From Posidonia oceanica (Eukaryota; Streptophyta; Magnoliopsida; Alismatales; Posidoniaceae): 64,000 bases of DNA. Below, in pieces: positions 47,901 through 60,660 of the stretch. A program made the translations under genes and the position numbers. Position 1 is the stretch's first letter; every line of letters begins with the position of its first letter. Location: contig JAZBRS010000023.1 of the NCBI GenBank assembly GCA_037176725.1, forward strand, positions 25,477,001 to 25,541,000, written 5' to 3'. The notes beneath the pieces are model-generated. The model made no database searches. It was not told the origin of the DNA and was given only the letters and a program-made list of their open reading frames with translations.

Positions 47901-49381
47901 TCGCCGGTCTTCCTTTCTTCTTCGGCGCCGGTCCCTTGACCTCCACGACGCTCCGGCCAGCAGAGCGAACTCCGGACAGTTCCCAGGGCTCCAGACGAAC
48001 GCCAGCGCCAAGCTCCGCCGGTCTGCGCCTCCCCAACCTCCCCTGTCGGCGGCGACGAGTACTGCCGGCGTTCTGCTACAGTGCTCGTCGACCGCCGACT
48101 AGCACTGTTCATTTATTTTTTCTTTAGTAAAGTTTTAGATGTAAATATTGCATGTTTAGCTTAAGTTTTTTAATTATTGCGCTCTAGTCCTTCTGTCATT
48201 TAATGTGCTTAGTTTTAAATTAAATACTATGCTAAATTGCAGCTTTTATTTATGTTTGTCAGTATTTGCCTTCTGGTCCTGTCACTGTGCGTTTCAGTTA
48301 TAATATTTTGTAGTTTAGCCCCTCTGCTTTTGTTTTTTGCATGTAGGTCCTGTCTTAAATCAGTTCATTTATTTGCATGCATTTTGCCATATTGCATTGC
48401 ATTCCAGGTCCCTGCATGTTTCTGATTTTGCATGTAGGTCCATGCACTGTAGGAACTTAGCTTTTATTTTCTTATTTTGCATACTGCATTGCATTTTTTA
48501 CCTTCTGCCTTTGCATATTTGCATTTAGGTCCATTTTAAATGGATAGTAACTCTTGCATGCATTTTTAGCTTATTGCATTGCATTTTTTGACCCTGTTCT
48601 TTTTAAAAATTACACTGTAGTCCTGTCCCTTGTTTTTCAGAGCATGTTTTCCATATAAAATTGCATATTTGACCCCTGCATGATTTGAAAATCACACATA
48701 GGTCCTTGCATCTTTTAAAAATCATGTGAAAAGACCATTTTGCCCCTAGGTTGCATCCTAGCTCCTATGATTGCCAAATTGCATGCAGACCCTCCACTAG
48801 TATTCTCAGACTCCCCAGAACCCTATTTTCTGGAAAATTTGCATCTTAGACCCCAGTTTTCTTAAAATTGCTTTCTGATCCCTTTCTGCTTTCAAAACCT
48901 CTTTCAAAGCATACCCTCTTTTCAAAACAGCTTTCTGAGCCTAGTTTTTTTGCAAAATGGACCCCTGTCCTCTCCTATTTTCGAAATCCTTTCCTGTGGA
49001 CCCCTGTTTTCTGGAAAATTTGCATTTTTAGCCCCTTTCTTTTTCAAAATACTTTCTGAAATCCTGGCTTTTCCCAGTTTCTCCTCTTTGCTTTTTCTTG
49101 CTTTTGCATGCATCCTGCATTCATTTAGTCTTGCATTCTAGCATCCTTTTGCACACACTAAGCACTTTTAGCTCCTTTTCACTTGGGAGGACCTTTTGCA
49201 CATCCCTAAGACTTCCTAAACACCTAGATCTGTTCTTCTCCCCTATTCTGGCCCTTCTGCCTTGAAGCTGCGATATCTTCCAATCCGGCCGTTGGATCGT
49301 CTCAATTAAGCTGCCCAGGCGACCGCAGCGAAGCGCTCTTCAGCATGGACAGATAGATTTCAGATCAGGCTCCCGGATCTC

Positions 49382-49390
49382 CAGGTATGT
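49382..49390 (+). promoter_or_regulatory. Splice-donor-like site in LTR B2
   Basis: CAG|GTATGT at the end of the conserved block; homologous to CAG|GTAAGT at 8413-8421. Confidence 0.35.
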
Positions 49391-49840
49391 CCTCCTGAAC
49401 CTCTGCATTGCATTTGCATGCCATCTGCACAGTTTTCCTTGTTTTCGCTTTCTGTTTCTTTGAGCATGTAGAATAGGGCCTCCCCTTTCTGCTTGTATCT
49501 TCCAATCCCCGTTTCGCGTATTCCTGAGTGTTTTGTGTTGTGTTTTCCCTGGATTTGCCACTTAATGTGACTTTCTTCCCCCTTTTCCACGATCCGATCG
49601 CATCGCGAGCTTTGGGCAGCATGCGAGACACACCGTGGAACGGTTCAGTGGGAAATGGTCGCAGAAGAGGTGGTAATCCCCCCGTTTGCTCACCCTCCCC
49701 TTTGTAGGTCTTCACACCTACTCTGTGTGGCCCTGAACAACGCCTGTTCTCACACATGCGCTGTTCTGCTTCTCCTTTTTCTGCTTCTAATCTTTTCTTT
49801 GCATTTTGCATTCGCACAGCTTTTCCGAGGTTTTATCTCG

Positions 49841-50070
49841 CTGTTTTGGCACCGTTTTGCGTGCCCGTGCTCGTCTTGGCACCGTTGTGCGTGCCAGCTT
49901 TGTCTTTCGCGTCGTTTTGCGCGCTCGTCCCGTTTTGGCACAGTTTTGCGTGCCCGTCACCGTCTTTTGCACCGATTTGCGTGCCGCCTTGCTTTCTCGC
50001 CTGTTTTGCGTACCGACCTTGTCTTTTTACACCGTTTTGCGCGCTTTCTTGTTTTTCGCCTCGTTTTGCG
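49841..50070 (+). repeat. Minisatellite in LTR B2
   Basis: Degenerate units around GGCACCGTTTTGCGTGCCCG, fewer than in the A LTRs. Confidence 0.7.
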
Positions 50071-50729
50071 TGTTTTTACGCCATTTTCTCTTGCATGTCG
50101 ATTGCATTGCATGGTTTTACCGTTGTTTTGCTTTCTCGCCTGCATTTGCATATAGGGCTGTGATGCTTACTGCCTGGAGTTCTCACGAGCCAGGTTTCGC
50201 CCGGTTCGGAACATAGACAGCGCAGCTGAGCACTTAGACAGCACGTTTACTTCCTTTCTTTGCATCTCTCCACTTAGAGCATACCTCGAGCATTCATTTA
50301 GGCATTCATAGGCACATAGGCATTCAATCCTGCATTTCCCTGCGTATGCGAGCGTAAGCCTAGAAAGACCGATCTTCGGGCGTGTCGGGGGTGCCTAACA
50401 CCTTCCCCACACGTAACAGGAGTCCTTGTTCTGTCTTTTGGCCCGCAATGACCGTACTGCCCTTATCCTAGGCTAGAGTCATCTCATTTGCATTTGTTTG
50501 CATTTGTTTTCCTCTGCATTGCTTTGCTTTGCATTTCTTGCTCGATTTTGCGCGTTAATTCACGCATTTCTCCGGTTTTCCTTGTCTCCCGTTAATAGAC
50601 ATGGTGGCGACTCTGATTTGTCTTATCTTACTCTTTTCTCCTCGATTTCAAGTGTTTTCGAGTCGAGCCTCTTTCTTGGATCCAATCACCGCTAAATAGC
50701 GAGCCTGATTCCGATCGGGATCGCTACAG

Positions 50730-50747
50730 TGGCGACTCCGCTGGGGA
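50730..50747 (+). other. Primer binding site of element 2
   Basis: TGGCGACTCCGCTGGGGA, one base after the LTR; complementary to the 3' end of a tRNA-Arg-type tRNA. Confidence 0.88.
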
Positions 50748-52061
50748 CTAGACTAGACTCCGGCTTTCGTTCTCGGCTTTTCGCTCGCTTGTTTTGCAGC
50801 TTTGTCTGCCTTGTGTGCCTCCTTCGCCTGTTTTGCTCGCTTTTCTGTGCAAACTCCTAGCGAGTCGCTTCGTAGCTACTTTGCTTAGGTTTTGCACCTC
50901 TTTTGTCTCGGTTTGCGCTTTCCTTTGCCTGGCTTTGCTCCTTTGCCTGTTTATTTACTTACTGTCTTGCTTGTGCCCTTATCTCCTTTACAGTCTGCTT
51001 ACTTTTACCCTACTTTACCTTACTTGCTTATTACTGCTTTAATTCTCGCACATTACATGTCTACATACTTTGTTTGGCTAAAATACATGCTTTTTGAACG
51101 TTGAATGCTTCTTTTACACTCTTGCTATGTCACTACACACGCACATACTATGCTTACATGCCTTTTGACTTGATGAATGTTTTTTCTTCATCATTATATT
51201 CACAAACACTCACACATGCCATGAACATGCCTTTTGTTGTGTTGTATGATGGTTGCTTGCCATTTTGACTGATTTTCTTCCCTTTTGCACTTGCCATGCT
51301 TAGGATAGTAGAGACTTGTCTGCTTCCCCCATGGTTAACTAAAAAGATGCAAGTAAAAAGTACTTCTAGGGGCAACTAGAGACTACAAACAATCCTTCAC
51401 TCCCTTTGGTTAATAAAATGTGCAAGATAAAAAACTCTAATCATTTTGCATAAGCATCATATAGGGCATGCATTCTTCTCCTCTGAGTCCACCTACTAGT
51501 CTGCGAAGGACGGTTCCGGCCTCTTGTTCCACTGCTTTGGGCGTGGCATAAGTTGGTCGGTCCATCCCCTCCTTGTTCGGGGGTCGTGTCGGTGTTAGTA
51601 GAGGGTACCACCCACGCTTTGGCGGGGTAGAGGCCACCAACGCACCACCCTGTCATTACCTGAGCTTTGGGCCAGGAGTTAGACAGGGGACCTACTTTTT
51701 CTGACCTGAGTCGGTGACCCGTACATCCAGGGATACCCGGAGTAGACAACCTTGCTAGGAAACACTAGTTAGGTAAGGGGGGCATACTAGAAAGCATGCA
51801 CATCATTCATGCCACTTAAACTAACTCATTTGCATTCATCTTTTAGTTTCTAATCCTAATTTCCTTCTGTTGTGTCAGCGTGATCGGTAAGCGAGTTTCC
51901 CTTTGCCAGAGCTCGAGTATCGACCCTCGTTGACGCCCTTTTGCGACTTAGTTCGCGACCATTCCCCTTCCGAGCTATTTGCACTTGCGACGATAGCTCC
52001 TCTTAGGAAGCACCGCTTGAATACTCGTCGCAGCCTTGTTCTCACACGCTCTAGGTCAGCG
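50748..52061 (+). mobile_element. 5' leader of element 2
   Basis: About 1.3 kb, homologous to 10282-11599 and without a conserved ORF of its own. The gag frame is open upstream of its ATG from about 51903, but without another ATG. An acceptor-like AG lies at 51877-51878. Confidence 0.7.
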
Positions 52062-53129
52062 ATGGCCCAGAACGTTAGTGAGCCTTCTTTTACTCCTGTC
52101 ACGGAGGGTGTTTCCGTTCTGGCCCCTCCGGTTGCTCTTTCTGTCCCCCTTGTTCCCCCTCCGACGCCAGGGTTTCCTCCTCTGACGTCTCTAGGTTCTC
52201 AGTACACCCCGGGACAGTGGCAAGCCTCCCTTCCTCCGGATCCGGTCGCCGAGTCTATCTTGACGGCCGTTACTCGCGCTCCGGAGACGCTACTGCCCCT
52301 TCCGTCCCAGGGATACGTCGCTTTCGACATCCCTTCCACCGTCGCTGCGACCTTTGCTGTAGAATCCTTCCCTCCCGGACAGTCTGTGTCCGTGCCACTT
52401 GTTTCTCAGCCTTCGCCGGCACTGCACTTCAGCGTCCCCACTGCCGAGACGCCCGAAGCGTAGTACCAGCACCTGATGGAGCTTGCCCAGAGACTGCAGG
52501 GCATGGCTCTATCAGTTCGTCCTTCTTCTGTCTCTGTCGTCCCTGAGTTTCCTCCGAGGCCAGTTCCTGCATTTCATGCATCAACCTCTGCACCTCCGCC
52601 TCGACCATCGTCGCAACTGCTCACGGTTCCGACGATGGGGGCTCAGTTACCGCCTCCTGCACAACACTTGGCACAGCATGCTCCACTTCCTTCTGGTGGT
52701 CAATCCTTTGGATCGGCTGGAGCCCAGCACCTCGCTGGCTCGCTGTCTGGCACCCCGCCTGTACAGCAACTGGCGCTCCGTCATCCACCCCCTATCCCAG
52801 CACAGCATGGCATTTATTCTTCTCCTCTTCACCAGGTCCAGCATCCTGCATACACTCCTGCATACACTATCCCCCAGCACGGATACGCCGGCCATCCCGT
52901 TGCTCCACCAGGCGACGCTATGGTAGATCCGGAGGAGCACTTAGGTGCGACCCATTCGGCGTATGTGCTCACTACCCCTGCTGATCCCTCTCCTACAGCA
53001 GCAATTCCAGACCCCATCAATAACCAGATGGACGTCTTGGAGAAGGCACTACGACTAGTGCAGGGTACTGAGCACCAGACCTACCAATTTCGGGACCTCT
53101 GCTGCTTTCCAGAGGCGGTACTCCCTCCG

Positions 53130-53540
53130 AAGTTCAAGATCCCGGACTTCGAGAAGTATAATGGTAAGGGCTGCCCCGTAGCACACTTGAAGGCGTATTG
53201 CGGTGATCTCGCTCAGCTTCAGGCTGACGAGAGGTTGCTGATCCGCTTGTTCCAGAAAAGTTTGACCGGGCCGGCACTCAAGTGGTTCACATCACTCGAT
53301 ATGTCAGCCATCAAGACTTGGAACGACCTCAGTCAGGCGTTCCTGGAGCAATACTCCTTCAACCTCGATCTTGTCCCAAAGAGGGCGGACTTGATCGCCA
53401 TCAAGCAGAACTCTGGCGAGCCGTTCGGGGAGTACGTCGGCCGCTGGCACGCCCTTGCCTCTCAGGTTCGAGATAGACCCTCTGACGAGGAATCTATCGA
53501 GATCGTTATCAAAGGGGCGCAGCCGTCTCTTGGAGCTCTG
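53130..53540 (+). other. Gag (capsid) domain of element 2
   Basis: Matches the retrotransposon Gag domain: KIPDFEKYNGKGCPVAHLKA, then ERLLIRLFQKSLTGPALKWF, WNDLSQAFLEQYSFN and PFGEYVGRWHALASQV. It forms the particle shell in this family. A zinc-knuckle-like CNFHRSVGHSTDNC follows near 54071. Confidence 0.88.
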
Positions 53541-55199
53541 CTTAGCATTCAGCCAGTCACTACTTTTGCGGCACTCATCAGAGCTGGAGCGCGCGTAGAG
53601 AGTTCTTTGCGGAGTGGCAACTTCCCAGCTCTCTCCGCGTTCGCTAAGCAGGCAGCGATAAGCAACAACAGTGCCAACAGCAACACCTTCAACAACAACA
53701 ACAGCGGCAGCAGCAACAACCGTCTGAAGAGGAAGGACTCGCCGAAACCCGCTGTTGCATTCGTCGATTCTCCTGCTGTGCCTGTTCGCTTGCCGTCTTG
53801 GCCTGCCCCAGCTCAGATGGTGTACGCTCCTGCACCTAGGAACCCGCACACACCGCACATCACTACCACCGCTAGACCGGTCTATCCTGCCGCACCGGTC
53901 CAGCAAGGGTCACACCCAAGGCAAAGAAGACCACCCGCTGAGAGGAGGAATTTCACCCCACTGGTGGAACCACTCACGGTCATCTTGCCGAAGGTGGCAT
54001 CGCTCCTGAAGTTCCCGGAGGTTCGTCCGCCGCCAAGCCCTCTGCCGCATTGGTTTAGGCCGGACCTCTTCTGCAATTTCCATCGAAGCGTCGGGCATTC
54101 GACGGACAATTGCTTCTCCCTGCGGAACGCGATTCAGGACCTGATCGAATCGGGAACGATTGTGATCGACACGCACGAGGCATCCACTCAAGCACGCACT
54201 CATGCATCTGCATCTCCAGCTGTTCCCCCGCATTCTGGCATCGTCCGCCAACCTTTACTGGAGCACTCTTATCCGGGAGGGGCGGGAACCTCAGGCATCC
54301 ACTCTGTCTTTCCTTCTGGGCCCGCTACCTCTGTGGTCGACCCTTCTGATCTTATCTCTGACATCTCTGAGCCTTTCCCAGTCAGTCTCTATCTTGCGGC
54401 AGTTGCCGGCTCCAAGTCGGGAATCCATTTGATCTGACCGCGCGCTAGGCCGGAGCGCCCTCTCGCGCCCCCCACCGTGCTCCCTCAGGCTCAATCCCCT
54501 GTACACCACTTAGCCAGAGCCCAGCCTAGTTCTCCCATCCACCTTTTAGGGCGGCCTCAGCTACACCTTCTAGGCAGACCTCAACCTGCCCCAGCCTTCC
54601 CACCCCAACAGCCATATCCCCTAGATAGACCTCAATATCCTGTAGGTCCCCCTTTAACCCCTCCTGTGCTCGCAGCACATGCTCCAGTCGTCATTGATTT
54701 GACCCTGGACACCCATCGTGTCCCTTACAGCTACGCCACAGAAATGTGCGCGGAAGTAACGCGATCGGGGAGGGTTTATAGGCCCCCAGCACCGGCAACT
54801 AGGCCAACTCACCCTGGACCTGTTATACCCCCACCCTCAGGCCAACCCTTAGCAGATCCAACCCCAGATCAGCCTGTAGTTAGCCAAATCCCTAGCCAAC
54901 CTATAGTAACCCAGCTTCCTGTCACCACCCCTTTGGGACCTGCTAGAATCACCCCTCCAGCTGCTAGGAGAAGCCAACCTAAAGCAGACCTAACCTCCCA
55001 GCTTAAGATGGTTAAAACCGACATCTCCATCTGGGATTTGATCCACACTTCTGCCGAGCACTGCGAGGCTTTTCTTCGCGTGTTCCAGGCTGCTCGTGTG
55101 TCCCAGTCCATTGAGCCTTCTGCCTTGGAGAGCATGGTTGGGTTAATCGCGGAGCCCCAGGTCATCTCTTTTACAAGTAATGAGCTGCCTCCGGCAGGG

Positions 55200-55560
55200 A
55201 TTAATCACAACCAGCCCCTATTCGTCACGGTGCAGTTCAAAAACTTTCGCATTCCCCTAACACTGGTTGATAACGGGTCAGGCCTTAACATCTGCCCCTT
55301 GCGTACAGCAACCAAGCTCGGATTCAAAGCCGAGGATATCACGCCAGCCGTGAAGGGAATGACTGCTTTTGACAACACTCACCATGACGCTCTAGGGATT
55401 CTGATTATCCCCCTGGCTATCGGTCCGGTCGTCTTCGACGTAGAATTCCATGTCGTCGACTTGAAGCCTAACTTCAATCTTCTGCTTGGGCGCCCTTGGC
55501 TTCACAAGCATCAGGTCCTTCCTTCGACCCTCCATCGAATGATAAAGTACCGTCGCGGCG
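55200..55560 (+). other. Protease domain of element 2
   Basis: LVDNGSGLNICPLRTATKLG contains the catalytic Asp in D-N-G-S (55269), the form usual in Ogre-type elements, and LLLGRPWLHKHQVLPSTLH follows about 80 residues later. All key residues are present. Confidence 0.85.
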
Positions 55561-55639
55561 ACGATGTCATTGTCGTCATGGCGGAGAACTTTGAGAAGGA
55601 GCAGATCGAAGCAGTCTCCCCCGTGTCTTCGCAATCTAT

Positions 55640-57590
55640 CCCGTTTGACCCCGAGACTTCTGAAGCCCTCTATCGCGTTAATCGGTGCGAGCCGGTTAAC
55701 TTCATTCTTGATCTTGAACGTGTCAACTCCTTGACCATTCACAGCAACCCCTTTCGAATGGTTAAGAACGTATGTCACAGGTGGGGTTACACAAAGGGTA
55801 CGCCGCTCGGGCATCACGGCCAGGGGATCGCAGAGCCGATCGTAGCAATGGAGCGAAGGAAATCTGAAGGCCTCGGCTACGAGCCCAAGACCAACGAAGA
55901 TCACTGCTTCCAGCTCAAAGCCCATGCGCCAGCCATTCCCAGAGACCTCACTAACTTTACCAGTGCAGGAATTCTGGGATCAACCGACTACCAAGCCACA
56001 GCGCCGGTAGAGGATTGGGTGTGTATTGAGGACTACTACTCGGATGAGGAGCAGTCTGATGCAACAGAGGCAGTCCCAATCAACTCAGCAGAAACAGTGG
56101 TCAGAACAGAGGCCCCACAGTCAATTTATTCAGCTCTCCCTCTGGCAGAAACAGCAGGCAACTCAGCAGGCCCTGTGGCAGATTCAAGTTCCCATCCTTC
56201 AGCAGCCACATCAGCTCCTCAGGAACAGTCAGCAGCAGTGCAGGAGTCGGAGACACTCCTCCTAGCAGAACGAAGTATGCTACCAGCGGTCATAGACACA
56301 TCAGTGCCACTGCCCCCATCTCTGGAGGGGCAGTCCATCAACTCAGTCAGCAGCGTGGCCCAGCCCGCTCCCTCAGCATCATCTTCAGGAATGCAGCTGG
56401 CGCAGTCCGCTCCGCATCCTCCCGACAACCAGCAGCAGCTCTCATGGCAAGACCCTATGGTGTCAGAGGCTGCGCTCTCTCAGTTACGGCCCGATACAAA
56501 AGGCCAACTGAGCACTACATTCTCCGGGCCCTTGAGCCCTCCAAAGAGCACCCCTGCTTACTCTCCAACAGTGACCCTGGCAGCCTATCCATCTATGGCA
56601 CCGCTGACCTGTCTATTTGGGCCTTCTACATCAGAATTGCCATCAGCGGACGCGCCCGTGAACCAGATCATGCAGACTCCAAGGGCGGCGATCCGTCTTG
56701 CAGCCGGGCCAGTGCCGCAGGCCCCCAGCGCCCACTACGTCGACTCCCCCTCAGACGAAGAAGAAGGGGTGGCGATAGAAGCCCAGGTCGATTCTTGGAT
56801 GTCCGACCTAGAGTTGCTTTATCAAGAACAACTCAAGTCAATAGCAGAAGACCTGGCAGACCATCAAGCTACAGAAAGGAAAGGAAAAGCCGTAGTTACG
56901 GATCCTCCTCTGCAAGAGGACCATGCTTCTATCATGGTCCTAGAAGACTCAGCAGCGCCGGACTCCCCTAGACCAGATGAGCTCATCACTCTTCAACCAG
57001 AAGGCGGGTCTAGGTGGTTTGTGCAACCCATGCCTCACCTGAGCAATGCATCGAGCGATAGTGACCAGATCAGCCGCCAGTCCGGCATATCCTCCACGAG
57101 CACACTAGAAGACCCAGAGGGAGGAGCATCAGCAGTAGATGCAGCAGCAGCAGAGCAGAATGCCTCAGCAGCCTCAGCAGCACAGTCGGCAGAGCAGTCA
57201 GCAGTATCAGCAGCAGAGTCAGTTGAGTCCTCAGCAGAATCAGCAGAGCACTCAGCAAAGCCAGTCAGGCCAGAGCAAACAGCAGGAGGAGTTGCTAGGA
57301 CGGAGGTCGCGCACCGAGGCTACAAGAATACTCGAGTAAGCGTGACCATCCTAAAGCGTCACCAGGGCCAAGCAGCGGAACACATACACTCTTTCAACAT
57401 CACAAGCCCTTCCTTCGAGAAAGAGATCCTCTCAGAACTGGTTGCTTATGGAGAAGAGGATGATACGGGCATGGATGAGACTAACGAATCATTGCCCGAG
57501 TTCCAGCCCTATGACGACGACCCAGAAGGCCCCAACCTCCATGTCGAAGAAGAAACGGAGGTTGTCAACATTGGCACAGCTGAGGAAGTC
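55640..57590 (+). other. Long linker between protease and RT, element 2
   Basis: About 650 codons with no recognised enzyme domain. It has a G-patch-like stretch (RWGYTKGTPLGHHGQG, about 55779), then low-complexity Ser/Ala/Glu repeats (about 57130-57290) and acidic clusters (DSPSDEEEGVA). Element 1 has the same layout. In pea Ogre an intron lies between protease and RT, but here the frame stays open throughout. Confidence 0.75.
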
Positions 57591-57729
57591 AGAGAAATTT
57601 GCATCAGTGCCCAGCTGTCCTCCCAGGCTCGAGCAGAGTTCATCGCATTCCTGAAAGAATATGCGGATGTCTTCGCCTGGAGTTATGAAGATATGGTCGG
57701 CCTTGACATAGAGATAGTGGTGCACAATC

Positions 57730-58430
57730 TGCCATTAAATCCAGATGCCAAGCCAGTAAAGCAGAAGCTAAGAAGATGGCGACCGCAGTGGCTGCTCATG
57801 ATCAAAGAAGAGATAATGAAGCAGCTTGGAGTCAACTTTCTGAAGGTCGTTCTTTATCCTGAATGGCTGGCAAACATTGTACCTGTGCCCAAGAAGGATG
57901 GCCGAATCCAAATCTGCATCGACTACAGGGACCTAAACAAGGCGAGTCCCAAGGACGACTTTCCATTGCCTCACATTGACGTCCTAGTCGACAATACAGC
58001 GGGCCACAAAATGCTTTCCTTCATGGACGGCTTCTCTGGATACAATCAGACCAAAATGGCTGAAGAAGACATGGAAAAGACTTCATTCATCACCCCTTGG
58101 GGAGTCTTCTGCTACCAAGTCATGCCGTTCGGCCTGAAGAATGCTGGTGCAACCTATCAGAGGGCCATGACTGCGCTATTCCACGACCTCATGCACCAAG
58201 AAGTGGAGATCTATGTAGACGATATGATTGCCAAAACCAAAGAGCCCGAGGATCATCTTGCCTGTCTCAGAAAGCTCTTTGACCGTCTACAGAAGTACAA
58301 GCTGCGCTTGAATCCCAAGAAGTGCGTATTCGGGGTATCTTCTGGCAAATTGCTCGGCTACATTGTTAGCCAAAGGGGGATTGAGGTGGACCCGTTGAAA
58401 GCACAAGCCATCGTGGACATGCCACCCCCC
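57730..58430 (+). other. Reverse transcriptase domain of element 2
   Basis: Ty3-type RT with VPVPKKDGRIQICIDYRDLN, FMDGFSGYNQTKM, PFGLKNAGATYQRAM, catalytic YVDDM (58212) and LLGYIVSQRGIEVDP. The core itself has no stop; the nearest one is at 58545, after the thumb. Confidence 0.92.
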
Positions 58431-58639
58431 AGGACTGAAAAAGAAGTCAGAAGTCTGCTTGGGCGTTTACAATATATCAGTCGCTTCATTGCACAGCTTA
58501 CGCCCATCTATGAACCCATTTTCAAGCTCTTGAGGAAGAATGCGTAGATTCACTGGAGCGAGGAGTGTCAAGCTGCATTTGCCAAGATCAAGCAGCTGCT
58601 GATCAAGCCTCCTGTCCTGGTCCCGCCTACGCCAGGGAG

Positions 58640-59000
58640 ACCCTTACTTCTCTACCTTTCTACCACGCAGCATTCCATGGGCGCCGTCTTGGGCCAGCAT
58701 GACGAATCTGGTAGAAAGGAGCGCGCCATCTATTACCTGAGCAAGAAATTTAATGAATGCGAAGCCAGGTACAGTACACTAGAGAAGACCTGTTTGTCCC
58801 TTGTCTGGGCTGCACAGAAACTAAGGCACTACATGATGGCATACCCAGTGCAGCTCTTATGCCGGCATGATCCTATCAAGTTCCTCTTTCAGAAGCCGGC
58901 CATGGTGGGCAGATGTGCTAAGTGGCAGGTGTTATTGTCTCAGTACGACATCACCTTTGTCACACAGAAATCCATGAAGGGTCAGGCCATGGCAGACCAT
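58640..59000 (+). other. Degenerate Ty3-type RNase H of element 2
   Basis: The connection-like module follows RT: LYLSTTQHSMGAVLGQHDES, then YSTLEKTCLSLVWAAQKLRH. Where active Ty3 enzymes carry D-A-S, this copy has LST, so the first catalytic Asp is missing. This is expected where an archaeal-type RNase H has taken over. Confidence 0.8.
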
Positions 59001-59109
59001 CTTGCTGACCTCCCTCTGCCTGAATACCAACCCCTCCAGACACAGTTCCCTGATGAAGACATTCTCTTTGCAATGGAGGACTCTGAGCAGAAAGATCCTG
59101 AGAAACAAG

Positions 59110-59490
59110 AGGAATGGCAGCTCTACTTTGATGGTGCAGTCAACAAAAAGGGCCGAGGCGTAGGCGCAGTGCTGACCACGCCCCAAGGACAGATGACTCC
59201 TTTCGCAAGGAAGCTGACTTTCACCTGCACAAACAATGAAGCGGAGTACGAAGCGTGCATCCTAGGGTTGAAAGTCGCCCTCGAGCATGAGGCACAGAAG
59301 CTGCATGTGCACGGCGATGCCATGCTGGTGATTTCTCAAGTGAACGGCGATTGGAAGACAAAAGATCCCAAGCTTGTGCCGTATCACAAACACCTGCTGA
59401 GGCTGATGGAAAAATTTGAGAGCATCTGCTTCACATACGTGAACAGAGCCAAGAACGCGTATGCAGACGCACTAGCAACCCTGGCATCCT
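59110..59490 (+). other. Archaeal-type RNase H of element 2
   Basis: EWQLYFDGAVNKKG (Asp at 59130), TNNEAEYEACILGLKVAL, VHGDAMLVISQVNGDW and KNAYADALATLASWL give the D-E-D-D catalytic set. This second RNase H is a marker of the plant Tat lineage. Confidence 0.88.
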
Positions 59491-59729
59491 GGCTCACCAT
59501 TTCAGAAGATAGCACAGTGGATGTATCAGTCACTCGCATCGAGCAGCCTGCATACTGCATGAGCATAGAAGGGGCGGATCCAGCAGAGGAGCAGCCCTGG
59601 TATCGGGATATAAAATCCTTCCTGGAGTCTGGTAGCTTTCCTCCTGATACCACGGCAACAGACAAGAAAACTTTGGCGCGTCTGGCGTCAAAGTATGTGT
59701 TGGGGGCTGGGCAGCTATACAGAAGGTCA

Positions 59730-60660
59730 TACAATCAGATGCTGCTGCACTGCCTGAGCAAATCGGAGGCTGACACGCTGATGCTCCAAGTGCATGCGGG
59801 GACCTGTGGCCCGCACATGAATGGCGTCCTCCTGGCCAAGAAGATTATGCTTCAAGGATATTTCTGGCAGACCATGGAGGCCGACTGCTGCCGGTTCGTG
59901 CGTAGATGCCACAACTGTCAAATTCATGGTAACTTCATCAAGGCCCCTCCACATCAGCTGCACAACATGTCTTCGCCATGGCCTTTCTCCACCTGGGGGA
60001 TCGATGTCATCGGCGCTATCCACCCTGCTGCTTCGAATGGTCATCGTTACATTCTGGTAGCGGTCGATTACTTTACCAAGTGGGTGGAAGCAGCCTCTTA
60101 CAGGACAGTCACCGCTGCGGCAACAGAAAAATTTATCAGAAACAATATTGTTGCCCGATATGGGGTCCCGCACTCAGTCATCTCTGATAATGGCACAAAC
60201 TTCATTGCCAAAAGGATCGAAGAATACCTACAAAGTCTCAAGATCAAGCACCATCGATCCTCGCCCTATCGGCCATAGATGAACGGAGCAGTGGAATCTG
60301 CAAACAAGAACATTGTCAAGATCCTGAAGAAAATGGCAGAAATCCACAAGGATTGGCACGACAAGCTCCCGTACGCGCTCTGGGCGTACAGGACATCAAT
60401 CCGGACCTCTACAGGAGCCACCCCGTACTCTCTAGTGTACGGCATGGAAGCGGTGTTACCTGTTGAAGTGGAGATCCCCTCCCTACGGATCCTGCGGGAA
60501 GCTGAGTTGGAAGAAGCAGATTGGGTCGAAGGCCGCTGCGTCCAACTGAACCTGATTGATGAGCGCAGATTGCAAGCCATGCACAACGCTCACTGCTATC
60601 AGAAGCAGATGGCCAGAGCATTCTTGAAGAAGGTCCAGCCCAGAAGCTTCCAGCCAGGGG
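59730..60660 (+). other. Integrase domain of element 2
   Basis: Zinc region HAGTCGPHMNG...CHNCQIHG, then the catalytic core: Asp in GIDVIG (60003), Asp in SDNGTNF (60186), Glu in AVESANKN (60294), a D-x60-D-x35-E spacing. The C-terminal part holds LPDGRGKFRPNWRGPFVVKQ, a GPY/F-like module. No chromodomain follows. One TAG at 60276 breaks it six codons before the catalytic Glu. Confidence 0.92.

Larger units (their letters stand above)
44927..50728 (+). mobile_element. 5' LTR (B2) of element 2
   Basis: 5,802 bp from TGTTGACACCCCATCTTGG to GATCGCTACA, co-linear with solo LTR B1. It contains the A-rich block (45600-46370), GC-rich block (46490-48110), GGTCC-rich block (48145-49135), donor-like CAG|GTATGT (49382-49390), minisatellite (49841-50070), shared island (50338-50490) and PBS-like TGGCGACTCTG (50605-50615). 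Confidence 0.92.
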
